DNA from: Deinococcus sp. Leaf326
GTDB lineage: Bacteria > Deinococcota > Deinococci > Deinococcales > Deinococcaceae
NCBI RefSeq assembly: GCF_001424185.1
Contig: NZ_LMOM01000070.1
Span: forward strand, 1 to 5,894
DNA length: 5,894 nucleotides
Direction: 5' to 3'
Shown here: positions 1-5,358 of the stretch, one piece after another
Numbering within the stretch: the stretch's first letter is position 1
How the letters are laid out: each line of letters opens with the position of its first letter
Notes under the pieces: model-generated
The model's database searches: none
What the model saw: the letters and a program-made list of their open reading frames with translations, nothing else
What the model was told of the DNA's origin: nothing
Position numbers and translations under genes: made by a program

Positions 1-2
1 TG

Positions 3-95
3 TATCTCAACCGCTTGCTGCACTTCTTCACGAAAAACGCGGAATTTCTCGGCCAGCACGGCTATTCATTGTCCTACGCGAGGTGCAACTTCTGA
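3..95 (+). CDS. C-terminal fragment of a probable transposase (cut by window edge)
   Basis: An open frame enters from the left edge and ends at TGA 93-95, leaving 30 residues that begin YLNRLLHFFTKN and end SLSYARCNF. The basic and aromatic tail resembles the C-termini of some IS4-type transposases, where a short (F/Y)xxKNxxFLxxHGYSLSY-like end lies just before the terminal inverted repeat. This is recall of a pattern and not a database match. The catalytic DDE residues would lie outside the window. If it is an insertion sequence, its right end should lie within a few tens of bases after the stop, about 95-125, and the downstream minus-strand coding-like fragment would be what it interrupted. 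It could equally be the end of an unrelated gene. Confidence 0.45.
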   Translation, partial: YLNRLLHFFTKNAEFLGQHGYSLSYARCNF

Positions 96-273
96 GTGCC
101 CCACTTCCGTCCGGTGATGACCTGTTGTAGAGAGATGACTTATTGTCGAACGTGGTGCCGCTATCTCCGACTAAAACTTTAGTTCCTGTGGTGTCGAGGA
201 CTTCGAGGCTGATGACGTTCTTCGGTCCGACGATTGTCATGGTTCTCGTGCCGATGCTGATGTGCAAGTTCAA
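96..273 (-). pseudogene. coding-like remnant, possibly truncated by the element on its left
   Basis: The minus strand is open here, with a GC-rich third-position pattern and a plausible globular sequence (ISLEVLDTTGTKVLVGDSG, then TTFDNKSSLYNR). Possible starts are TTG at 273 or ATG at 240; neither has a convincing Shine-Dalgarno. The frame stays open past 95, but there it is antisense to the probable transposase tail and the residues become low quality (serine and arginine rich). The native part therefore probably ends near 100-125. I do not recognise the family. The opposite strand is also open here, as an 82-codon extension of the DUF2254 frame, but that extension has no membrane-protein character and starts at an unsupported TTG. 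The remainder of this gene-free stretch, 274-388, shows only two copies of AGTCAAGGT (275-283 and 327-335). Confidence 0.25.
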
Positions 274-339
274 AAGTCAAGGTAAATTTCATCAAGGCAA
301 TGAGACAAACAAGCATCACACCTCTCAGTCAAGGTTTCC

Positions 340-369
340 TGGACGGAACCTGCGACAAAGCCGTAGCAT
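340..369 (+). promoter_or_regulatory. candidate promoter of the DUF2254 gene
   Basis: TGGACG (340-345, four of six matches to TTGACA) is followed after 18 bases by TAGCAT (364-369), which fits TANNNT. Transcription would begin about 376, leaving a leader of only about a dozen bases before the ATG at 389. That fits the lack of a Shine-Dalgarno there. Both boxes are weak, so this is only the best candidate in the stretch. Confidence 0.28.
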
Positions 370-388
370 CTTCACCGAGTCTAACCAC

Positions 389-1675
389 ATGTCTCGTCTT
401 CTCTTCCGGCTCGGCCAGCTCAGCCGGCAATTCTGGTTCGTCCCCGCGCTCATGACCCTGGCCGCTCTGCTTCTCGCCGAACTGGGGATTCATTTTGAGG
501 AACGCTACGGGGTTCTGCCCAGCCTCTCTTTCGTGTATGGTGGCGGCGAGACAGGAGCGCGCAGCCTACTCTCAGCTATTGCCAGCAGCAGCATTGGCGT
601 GGCGGGCACGGTCTTCTCCATCACGATCGCCGCTCTCTCCTATGCGGCGGGGAGTATGGGCCCACGCCTGCTTGATAACTTTACGCGCGACCGAGGCAAT
701 CAGATCACATTGGGGATCTTCATCGCCACCTTCGCCTTCTCGCTCTACACCCTGCGAAGCGTACAAGGCGGAGAAGAAGTTCCCTTTGTCCCGCACTACA
801 ACGTGACCTTCGCTCTCCTGTTGGCACTAGGCTGCATTGCCGCTCTGGTGTACTACCTCGCGCACGTCACCGGCAACATCAATATGACCCGGGTCGTCAA
901 TCTCCTGCGCAATGATCTCCGCCTCACCCTGGAAGAAGTGACCCGCCCCGACGACGAGGCATCGTACTGCCAGATCCCATCAGAGACCTTCTGGGAGGGC
1001 AGCGAGACGTTGCGAGCGACCGCTGGGGGTTACCTGCAGCAGATTGACATTACTGCTCTTGCGGAGCGCGCCGCACAGAGAGGAACTGTGGTGCGTCTTC
1101 TGGTCCGGACGGGCGATTATGTCTTCCCGCATATGGCCGTCGCTCAGGGTCAGCCAGCCCTGCCCCCGCGGATGCTCGATACCCTGATGTTGGGGGATGA
1201 GCGGGTCTCACGGCAAGACCTCGAATACAGCGTGCGGCAATTGACTGAGGTAGCAGCGCGTGCGTTGAGTCCCAGCACCAACGACCCCATCACAGCTATT
1301 GACGTGATTGACCGTTTCGGGGACGCACTATGCAGTCTCCGGGACCGGGAATGGCCCAATGGTTGCCATGTCCACGGCGGTGAATTGCGGTTGATCGTGC
1401 CCACGACGGACTTTGCCGGGCTGGTCAATACGATGTTCCGGCCCATCCGGCAATACGGTGCGGGGGACCCAGCGGTGGTCATCCGTTTCCTGGAGGTCGT
1501 GAATGAAGTGGCCCTGTGTTTACGTGAGCCGCAGAGACGCCATGCGCTCCTACGCCACGCGGAACTCATGGTGCACGACGCGATGAACAAAATAGAGAAT
1601 CCTAGTGACCGTGCTGACGTACAGGAGCGCTATGCTCAAGTTCAGGCTACTGTTTCTCTCTCACGTGACCAGTGA
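389..1675 (+). CDS. DUF2254 family integral membrane protein
   Basis: This 428-residue protein matches the DUF2254 (COG4325) pattern from end to end. Four hydrophobic segments are visible at about residues 15-35, 58-86, 106-124 and 138-160. The second is followed by the family signature GPRLLDNFTRDRGNQITLG (91-109), and FVPH sits before the fourth. The soluble C-terminal half contains the second hallmark, QDLEYSVRQLTEVAARALSP and then STNDPITAIDVIDR (about 276-309). The family's function is unknown; it is an inner-membrane protein with a cytoplasmic domain. The frame is open upstream to a TTG at 143, but those 82 codons are polar, unlike the family and overlap a remnant on the other strand, so I start at ATG 389, where the N-terminal helix begins normally. 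No Shine-Dalgarno precedes it. It appears to be a single-gene unit, transcribed in the same direction as the VOC gene 190 bases downstream. Length is normal for the family and no damage is seen. Confidence 0.95.
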   Translation: MSRLLFRLGQLSRQFWFVPALMTLAALLLAELGIHFEERYGVLPSLSFVYGGGETGARSLLSAIASSSIGVAGTVFSITIAALSYAAGSMGPRLLDNFTRDRGNQITLGIFIATFAFSLYTLRSVQGGEEVPFVPHYNVTFALLLALGCIAALVYYLAHVTGNINMTRVVNLLRNDLRLTLEEVTRPDDEASYCQIPSETFWEGSETLRATAGGYLQQIDITALAERAAQRGTVVRLLVRTGDYVFPHMAVAQGQPALPPRMLDTLMLGDERVSRQDLEYSVRQLTEVAARALSPSTNDPITAIDVIDRFGDALCSLRDREWPNGCHVHGGELRLIVPTTDFAGLVNTMFRPIRQYGAGDPAVVIRFLEVVNEVALCLREPQRRHALLRHAELMVHDAMNKIENPSDRADVQERYAQVQATVSLSRDQ

Positions 1676-1710
1676 TTTTGGTCAGTTTCTGTCAAGGCGA
1701 CTGGTCAGTT
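1666..1710 (+). repeat. TGACCA/TGGTCA hairpin and 23-bp-spaced direct repeat at the DUF2254 stop
   Basis: TGACCA (1666-1671) and TGGTCA (1679-1684) can form a 6-bp stem with a 7-base loop across the stop codon. TGGTCAGTT (1679-1687) recurs at 1702-1710, exactly 23 bases on. A short T-rich stretch follows the first hairpin, so it might act as a weak terminator, but the stem is short. The rest of the gap to the VOC gene (1711-1830) is AT-richer than its flanks and contains no promoter I would defend; TATACACT near 1782 lacks a -35 box. Confidence 0.25.
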
Positions 1711-1830
1711 CCATCACACTATGGATCAAGTGGGGGTTTCTAAAAGTCTGTACTAATAGGCAGTATTTCTAGAGCCATCTCTATACACTTAATGAGACCC
1801 TTCGCCCTCAGCAGGAAAAATAAAAACATC

Positions 1831-1862
1831 CCCCGCCCTACACAGTTTTGCAAAAGGTGGGG
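1831..1862 (+). promoter_or_regulatory. possible RBS-masking hairpin in the VOC gene leader
   Basis: CCCCGCC (1831-1837) is complementary over seven positions, six G-C pairs and one G-U, to GGTGGGG (1856-1862). The latter is the only purine-rich ribosome-binding site for the ATG at 1866. The 18-base loop contains the palindrome TTTTGCAAAA (1846-1855). If transcribed from upstream, the leader could hide the ribosome-binding site, as in thermosensor or autoregulated leaders. No ligand-binding class is recognised and no homologues were compared. Confidence 0.35.
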
Positions 1863-1865
1863 AAA

Positions 1866-2279
1866 ATGGAATGGACTCTTGAAGCCATCGTGGTGCCTGT
1901 GAGCGACGTCGAGCGCGCCTGCGCGTTCTACACCACTCAACTAGGATTTGCGGTAGATCACGCTACGCAGGTGACCCCTACGCGGCGAGTGGTGCAACTG
2001 ACTCCGCCAGGCTCAGGATGCTCCATTGTCTTGGGAACGGGCATGTCAAAAATGTCCCCAGGTTCCTTACATGGACTACAGCTTGTCGTGCGAGACCTAC
2101 GACTCGCTCGGACACAGCTTGTCGCACGGGGTGTCGATGTAGGCGACATTCGCATTATTGGTGGGAGTGGACCACGGACTGCTGAATCAGAAGAAGAGCT
2201 GAACTATGTAGGTTTTTTGTTCTTCAACGATCCCGATGGGAATGGTTGGGCTATTCAACAGATTGATACTCGGCGCTAG
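1866..2279 (+). CDS. VOC-superfamily (glyoxalase/bleomycin-resistance fold) protein
   Basis: This 137-residue single-domain protein has the paired beta-alpha-beta-beta-beta layout of the vicinal oxygen chelate fold. The first module runs LEAIVVPVSDVERACAFY (5-22), QLGFAVDH, and VVQLTPPGSGCSIVLGTG (42-59). The second runs HGLQLVVRDLRLARTQLVARG (69-89) and ends FLFFNDPDGNGWAIQQI (117-133). The DPDGNxW motif is typical. In this subfamily the usual metal ligands seem absent: Ala7 stands where many members have His after the first strand, and the closing Gln-Gln (131-132) replaces the common Glu. A metal-free binding or unknown catalytic role is therefore plausible (inference). The ATG at 1866 is preferred over an in-frame TTG at 1848 because AAGGTGGGG lies just upstream of it and the domain begins at once. 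It converges on the oxidoreductase gene. Substrate cannot be told; glyoxalase, dioxygenase and antibiotic-binding roles all share this fold. Confidence 0.9.
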   Translation: MEWTLEAIVVPVSDVERACAFYTTQLGFAVDHATQVTPTRRVVQLTPPGSGCSIVLGTGMSKMSPGSLHGLQLVVRDLRLARTQLVARGVDVGDIRIIGGSGPRTAESEEELNYVGFLFFNDPDGNGWAIQQIDTRR

Positions 2280-2295
2280 CACGATAACGAGACCT

Positions 2296-2334
2296 AACGA
2301 CTTGGCACGGGACTTGGCCTCATACCAGGTCGTT
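2296..2334. terminator. hairpin between convergent genes, candidate bidirectional terminator
   Basis: AACGACTTGG (2296-2305) and CCAGGTCGTT (2325-2334) form a 10-bp stem with one T-C difference that would be a G-U pair in one transcript, around a 19-base loop that repeats GACTTGG. It lies 17 bases after the VOC stop and 40 bases beyond the oxidoreductase stop on the other strand. There is no U-run of the classical type, only CGTTGTT on the plus strand, so the terminator role rests mainly on placement between convergent ends. Confidence 0.35.
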
Positions 2335-2373
2335 GTTCATAGCTGGTGCATAAGACGAGTCTGATCAGCGCAC

Positions 2374-3492
2374 TTATAGAGAAATGACTACCTTGCGAGC
2401 AGAAACGCCCTGACGATGCGTCTCAACACCAAGTTGCACGGTCTCCAGACCATGCCCGACGACCTCCGGCTCCGGCGCCGCTCTATACCGACCCGACGCA
2501 AGTGCGGCGGGCAGGAAGTCTTCAAAGATCAGCTGTCCGACTGCGTCATTCATCAGTGACGCACCCCAGATGCTGCTCGTCCGTATACCCGCACGCCTAG
2601 CCTTGACCTGTAGGAGTGCTGTGGTAGCTAGCATTTGACTCATCAGTTGAGGAAGCAACAGGGGTGAACGCTTCTTCTGGCTGAGCGGCTCAAACGACAC
2701 TGGCGTGCTCGCCATCGAGATGACCTTCCGCCCCTTGGAAGCCTGGAGCACTTCGATACAGGCACCTGCAGAACCAGTCGCCAGCGAGAGTGCCCCAGCC
2801 AGCGTCTTGTGCTCGCATGCCCTGATCACTTCCTCCACTACATCTTCACGGTGATAGTCGAAGACCTGGCTGGCTCCCAATGACCGGACGTACTCGAAGT
2901 TCTGCGGCGAGGCCGTTGTGATGACATCGTAGCCGGCAGCGGTAGCGAGTTGGATGGCATTACTCCCGACACTGGTGGCACCACCCCAAATCAGCACCGT
3001 CTCACCCGTAGGGTCCGGAAGAGCAGAGGGATGGCGCAGGCCCAACTGCCCCTCCTGGAACAAGCCACAGGCAGCGGTGGACAGCGCGAGAGGCAGCACA
3101 GCAGCCTGCTCGTACTTCAGTTCATCCGGCAAGGGGCAGGCCAGCCGTTCCAACACCACCGCATACGTCTGAAACGCGCCCTCTGCCGGGGAATTGCGGT
3201 TCTTTTCAGTGCCCACTGCAAGTGCCAGCACCCGGTCCCCGACTTGGAAGCGGGCGACTCCCGGCCCAACTTCAACGACTTCTCCAGCGAGATCGAAGCC
3301 TAGAACCGCAGGGGATTTGAGCCAGGGATAGGCGAAGCGGCCGATGTGGGGAATCAGCCCATCCACTGGGTTGACGGCGACAGCGCGGGTATGAACAACG
3401 ATTTCCCCTTGACCGGGTGATGTATAGGGCGCTGGAGCGACTTCGAGTGTGGGATGACCCTGAATGTACCAGGCGGCAGTGTTGATCGGCAT
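2374..3492 (-). CDS. zinc-independent MDR-family NAD(P)H oxidoreductase (quinone/enoyl reductase-like)
   Basis: This 372-residue protein belongs to the medium-chain dehydrogenase/reductase superfamily. The N-terminal GroES-like domain shows GEIVVHTRAVAVNPVDG (29-45), VLGFDLAGEVVEVG (63-76) and GDRVLAL (85-91). The cofactor domain begins ETVLIWGGATSVGSNAIQLA (164-183), the glycine-rich dinucleotide fold. It continues through GYDVITTASPQNFEYVRSLG and VFDYH, closest in style to the enoyl-reductase-like branch that includes fungal toxD/LovC-type proteins. The catalytic-zinc cysteine is replaced by the NPVD segment and no four-cysteine structural zinc lobe is seen, so a zinc-free reductase of quinones, enones or enoyl thioesters is likely. 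The ATG at 3492 is chosen over upstream starts (up to 3540) because AAAGGAG sits 8 bases before it and the fold starts there. It is divergent from the TetR gene and probably repressed by it. Confidence 0.93.
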   Translation of the reverse strand: MPINTAAWYIQGHPTLEVAPAPYTSPGQGEIVVHTRAVAVNPVDGLIPHIGRFAYPWLKSPAVLGFDLAGEVVEVGPGVARFQVGDRVLALAVGTEKNRNSPAEGAFQTYAVVLERLACPLPDELKYEQAAVLPLALSTAACGLFQEGQLGLRHPSALPDPTGETVLIWGGATSVGSNAIQLATAAGYDVITTASPQNFEYVRSLGASQVFDYHREDVVEEVIRACEHKTLAGALSLATGSAGACIEVLQASKGRKVISMASTPVSFEPLSQKKRSPLLLPQLMSQMLATTALLQVKARRAGIRTSSIWGASLMNDAVGQLIFEDFLPAALASGRYRAAPEPEVVGHGLETVQLGVETHRQGVSARKVVISL

Positions 3493-3500
3493 GGGAAGAG

Positions 3501-3507
3501 CTCCTTT
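3501..3507 (-). promoter_or_regulatory. Shine-Dalgarno of the oxidoreductase gene
   Basis: AAAGGAG on the minus strand ends 8 bases before the ATG at 3492. It is the strongest ribosome-binding site in the window and decides that start over the in-frame upstream candidates, which would also lie inside the palindromic operator. Confidence 0.8.
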
Positions 3508-3518
3508 CCGCACCACAA

Positions 3519-3539
3519 TGATGGCACGGCGTGTCATCA
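3519..3539. promoter_or_regulatory. near-perfect 21-bp palindrome, probable TetR operator O1
   Basis: The site reads TGATGgCACG, a central G, then CGTGtCATCA. Nine of ten positions in the arms are complementary. It lies over the predicted start point (about 3532) and the downstream edge of the -10 box of the oxidoreductase promoter, in the gap shared with a divergent TetR gene. TetR dimers usually bind inverted repeats of this size in this position, so repression by the neighbour is a strong inference. It is not an RNA terminator: it lies before the gene and lacks a U-run. Confidence 0.75.
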
Positions 3540-3568
3540 CGCTATCCAGTCACGGCACTCCATGTCAA
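3539..3568 (-). promoter_or_regulatory. promoter of the oxidoreductase gene
   Basis: On the minus strand a perfect TTGACA (3568-3563) is followed after 18 bases by TAGCGT (3544-3539), which fits TANNNT. The predicted start point is near 3532, giving a leader of about 40 bases that holds the Shine-Dalgarno. The -35 box lies inside the second operator-like site and the -10 and start point lie at the first, which suits tight repression. Confidence 0.6.
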
Positions 3569-3570
3569 CA
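3550..3570. promoter_or_regulatory. degenerate second operator-like site O2
   Basis: This 21-bp site matches O1 at 15 of 21 positions in the same register (shared TnAnGGCAC on the left and TGTCAnCA on the right). Its own symmetry is poor. Its centre is 31 bp from that of O1, close to three helical turns, so two dimers would sit on the same face of the DNA. It covers the -35 of the oxidoreductase promoter and the region just upstream of the TetR -10 box. Confidence 0.45.
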
Positions 3571-3572
3571 CT

Positions 3573-3578
3573 TACACT
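3573..3578 (+). promoter_or_regulatory. -10 box for a leaderless tetR-family transcript
   Basis: TACACT ends six bases before the ATG at 3585. No Shine-Dalgarno exists upstream of that ATG, so transcription would begin at or next to the start codon. A -35 at 3550-3555 would be poor (TCACGG) and would lie inside O2. Confidence 0.45.
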
Positions 3579-3584
3579 CTCTCC

Positions 3585-4157
3585 ATGGCACGGTGGCAAG
3601 CAGGAGCAGGAGATCGACTGGAACAAGCAGCGCTCGCGCTGTTCCTGGAACAAGGCTTCGCGGAAACGACCGTGCCGCAGATTGCGGCGCGTGCCGGTCT
3701 GACGACCCGCACCTTCTTCCGTCACTTTGCCGACAAGCGCGAGGTCCTTTTTCGCGCAGACGCGAACGTCCCCATCCTCATCCAGGAGCTGATGGCTGAA
3801 GCTGCCTTGAGCCTGAGTCCATTGACGCTGATCTCCACCCGGTTGGGCGGATTTGCCGAGCAGGTCTTCGCGGGGCAACGGGACATCCTGCTCCTCCAGC
3901 AGCGGATCATCCAAACGGATCCTGGATTGCAAGACCGGAAACGGCGCAAGATGGCGACTCTCCGAGACGCCATTATTGCTGGCTTCCTTCAGCGCGGTAC
4001 GGAACGCCTCGTCGCCACAATCGCAGCCGACTTGGCGATGTCGGTGCTCGGAACGGCTCTGGAACGCTGGCTCTCAGCAGATGGGACGACGCCGTTCACG
4101 ACATATGTTGCTGAAGGCCTTCAAGCGCTTCACGTCTTAAAGGAGCAGGAGCTGTAG
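3585..4157 (+). CDS. TetR/AcrR-family transcriptional regulator
   Basis: This 190-residue protein has the classic TetR N-terminal domain: helix 1 about 10-24 (DRLEQAALALFLEQG), then the helix-turn-helix TTVPQIAARAGLTTRTFFRHF (28-48) followed by ADKREVLF (49-56). The C-terminal part (60-190) is all-helical with QQRIIQTDPGLQDRKRRKMA (105-124) and ADLAMSVLGTALERWLS (148-164), as in TetR proteins of the group whose dimer core ends in an alanine-rich, tryptophan-containing helix. ATG 3585 is chosen over the in-frame GTG at 3531 because it places the DNA-binding helices at the usual distance from the N-terminus. The GTG start would also add an atypical 18-residue leader beginning inside O1. It probably represses the divergent oxidoreductase and perhaps itself through O1 and O2, released by a small hydrophobic ligand that cannot be named. 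It converges on the methyltransferase. Confidence 0.95.
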   Translation: MARWQAGAGDRLEQAALALFLEQGFAETTVPQIAARAGLTTRTFFRHFADKREVLFRADANVPILIQELMAEAALSLSPLTLISTRLGGFAEQVFAGQRDILLLQQRIIQTDPGLQDRKRRKMATLRDAIIAGFLQRGTERLVATIAADLAMSVLGTALERWLSADGTTPFTTYVAEGLQALHVLKEQEL

Positions 4158-4197
4158 AAATTCCCTTTCATAGAAGGCTATCTCTTGGTGCCTGATT

Positions 4198-4308
4198 ATT
4201 GATAACGGCATAAGCTGACGTTTGCCTTCGTTCGATTAAACCGAGCAGAGAGCAATTCGGATGGCCTGCATATCCGCAAGGGTGGTGCGAATTGACGTCG
4301 TTATCTAT
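4198..4308 (+). repeat. MITE-like repeat, copy 1 (111 bp)
   Basis: This element begins ATTGATAACGGCATAAG and ends GACGTCGTTATCTAT, with imperfect terminal inverted repeats (about 13 of 19 positions). It matches copy 2 at 5359-5468 at roughly 88 of 111 positions with one single-base gap. Identical blocks include TGACGTTTGCCTTCGT and AGCAATTCGGA. Inside, CGGAT (4258-4262) pairs with ATCCG (4272-4276) around a 9-base loop. It fills the gap between the convergent TetR and methyltransferase stops. No protein is encoded, so it would need a transposase supplied elsewhere if it is mobile. No target duplication is evident. Confidence 0.75.
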
Positions 4309-4330
4309 CATCGGTACATCAACTCGGTTT

Positions 4331-5110
4331 TTAATTCTCCGGCTTGCCCCCTATGAACAGCACCCGCGTGAAGGCATAATAGACCCGCTCACTCGGAAAG
4401 GTCGCCCGCAGCCGTTCTCGATAGGCAGCCAGAAAGCGCTCGCCATCTCCTTGCGAGAGCCGCGACAGGTAGGGCACGAGCGCCGTGCCGCGTGTCCACT
4501 CGACGAGGCCCAGCGCGCCCGGCAGGACGACCGGGTAGACCTTGCTCAGGGCGGTGATGTCCTGTGCCCCCAAGGCATCGAGGAGTTCGGCGTAGGCGGC
4601 GGGCGTGAGGACTGGCGAAGCCCCGTGGGCCGTGCCGAAGCGGGTAAAGCCGCCGAGTTCGGCCGCGAACTCTTGGGCCGTCTCGGTCAGCAGGCGGTGG
4701 CTGGGGTGGTCGTGATTGGCAGGCACCTGCACGGCCAGCACACCGCCGGGCCGCAGCCTCGCCCACAGCCGTGCGAGGAGGGCCGGGTGGTTCGGCAACC
4801 ACTGCAACGAGGCATTGGCATAGATGAGGTCGTATTCACCCGTCAGCCCGGCGATGTCACCCTGCTCGAAGCGCAGATTGGGAGTTGCAGGTCCCCCCGC
4901 GGCTTGCGCCAGCATCTCGGCGCTGCTGTCCAGTCCCAGCACCTGTGCTGCCGGAAAGCGTTCGGCAAGCTGCCGTGCCTGCTCGCCCGTCCCGCAGCCC
5001 AGGTCCACGATGTTATGGTAATCCCTCACCGGAACGAGGGCCTGGAGATCTTGGGCCGGGGCGCTGCGGGCTGCCCGGAAGCGGTGATATTGCTCAGGAT
5101 TCCACGTCAT
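4331..5110 (-). CDS. class I SAM-dependent methyltransferase, Tam-like (trans-aconitate methyltransferase family)
   Basis: This 259-residue protein starts MTWNPEQYHRF, the usual Tam opening (WxPxxYxxF). Rossmann motif I is VDLGCGTGEQAR (35-46), the ribose-binding acidic residue is Asp61 in LGLDSS, and GDIAGL (84-89) supplies the adenine-side acid. YDLIYANASLQWLPNH (93-108) and LRPGGVLAVQVPANHDHPSH (119-138) are strongly Tam-like. The C-terminal EWTRGTALVPYL (204-215) matches the family's substrate cap. A WxTxY segment usual in authentic trans-aconitate 2-methyltransferases is not evident (LSKVYPVVLPG, 188-198), so the true acceptor may differ and I give no symbol. The ATG at 5110 lacks a Shine-Dalgarno but has a -10 box six bases upstream. 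The gene is visibly more GC-rich than its neighbours (sample 60-base lines reach 70-78%) and lies between two direct MITE-like repeats, suggesting a separate origin. The C-terminus is intact. Confidence 0.92.
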   Translation of the reverse strand: MTWNPEQYHRFRAARSAPAQDLQALVPVRDYHNIVDLGCGTGEQARQLAERFPAAQVLGLDSSAEMLAQAAGGPATPNLRFEQGDIAGLTGEYDLIYANASLQWLPNHPALLARLWARLRPGGVLAVQVPANHDHPSHRLLTETAQEFAAELGGFTRFGTAHGASPVLTPAAYAELLDALGAQDITALSKVYPVVLPGALGLVEWTRGTALVPYLSRLSQGDGERFLAAYRERLRATFPSERVYYAFTRVLFIGGKPEN

Positions 5111-5116
5111 AGAAGA

Positions 5117-5122
5117 AGGCTA
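5117..5122 (-). promoter_or_regulatory. -10 box for a leaderless methyltransferase transcript
   Basis: On the minus strand TAGCCT ends six bases before the ATG at 5110, the same spacing as at the TetR gene. No Shine-Dalgarno is present. No good -35 is seen 17 bases upstream (CACACA). Confidence 0.4.
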
Positions 5123-5358
5123 AAGTGCTAGGGTCGCTCTGTGTGCGTACTGTGGGAGTGACACCTGATAGACACGTAAATGCACACCCCAAACATTGAG
5201 CGAGCATAGGTCGTGCTTGACCGAGACTGAGCTTCGGGAGCTGCCCCATTTGAGGATTTATCTTGCCAGAGGGCTGTTAGATTCGAGGGCCGGAACCCAG
5301 TCAACGTCATGCAATTGCCCCCTTATCGAACGTAACAGGGTAAAGCTGAAATCTCACG
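5123..5358. other. gap with no gene; possible decayed coding sequence
   Basis: No intact gene is supported. The plus strand stays open from about 5176 to 5363 without an ATG (residues such as LTETELRELPHLRIYLARGLL) and another plus frame reads AVRFEGRNPVNVMQLPPY near 5265-5325 between stops. The minus strand is also open (60 codons from ATG 5310). None has a ribosome-binding site, a known motif or consistent codon use, so a decayed gene is possible but unproven. Confidence 0.3.

Noticed and set aside
275..335. Two AGTCAAGGT copies 52 bases apart, TTGACT on the other strand, as promoter -35 boxes for the minus fragment.
   Set aside because: Neither copy has a -10 at acceptable spacing and the one at 275 is too close to the possible start at 273.
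143..388. An 82-codon N-terminal extension of the DUF2254 frame beginning at TTG 143.
   Set aside because: The extension is polar and unlike the family, has no ribosome-binding site, and the first membrane helix lies at the normal distance from ATG 389.
1150..1590. A 146-codon minus-strand frame inside the DUF2254 gene.
   Set aside because: Ser/Arg-rich antisense shadow with no ribosome-binding site and no motif.
1782..1789. TATACACT as a -10 box for the VOC gene.
   Set aside because: No -35-like sequence lies 16-18 bases upstream and the leader would be long; not enough to annotate.
2281..2345. GATAACGA at 2283 resembling the ends of the MITE-like repeats.
   Set aside because: Only eight bases match; no further similarity to either repeat follows and no second terminus is present.
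3493..3540. Upstream start for the oxidoreductase adding 16 residues (MMTRRAIIVVRKGALP).
   Set aside because: AAAGGAG serves the ATG at 3492, the predicted transcript starts near 3532, and the longer start would fall inside the operator.
4164..4177. CCTT-TCATAG-AAGG hairpin after the TetR stop as a terminator.
   Set aside because: A four-pair stem without a U-run is too weak to support; the neighbouring repeat is the more likely structural element.
4292..5131. A 279-codon plus-strand open frame across the methyltransferase gene.
   Set aside because: It is the antisense shadow of a GC-rich gene: rich in Arg, Gly and Gln, with no domain, while the minus strand encodes a complete SAM methyltransferase.
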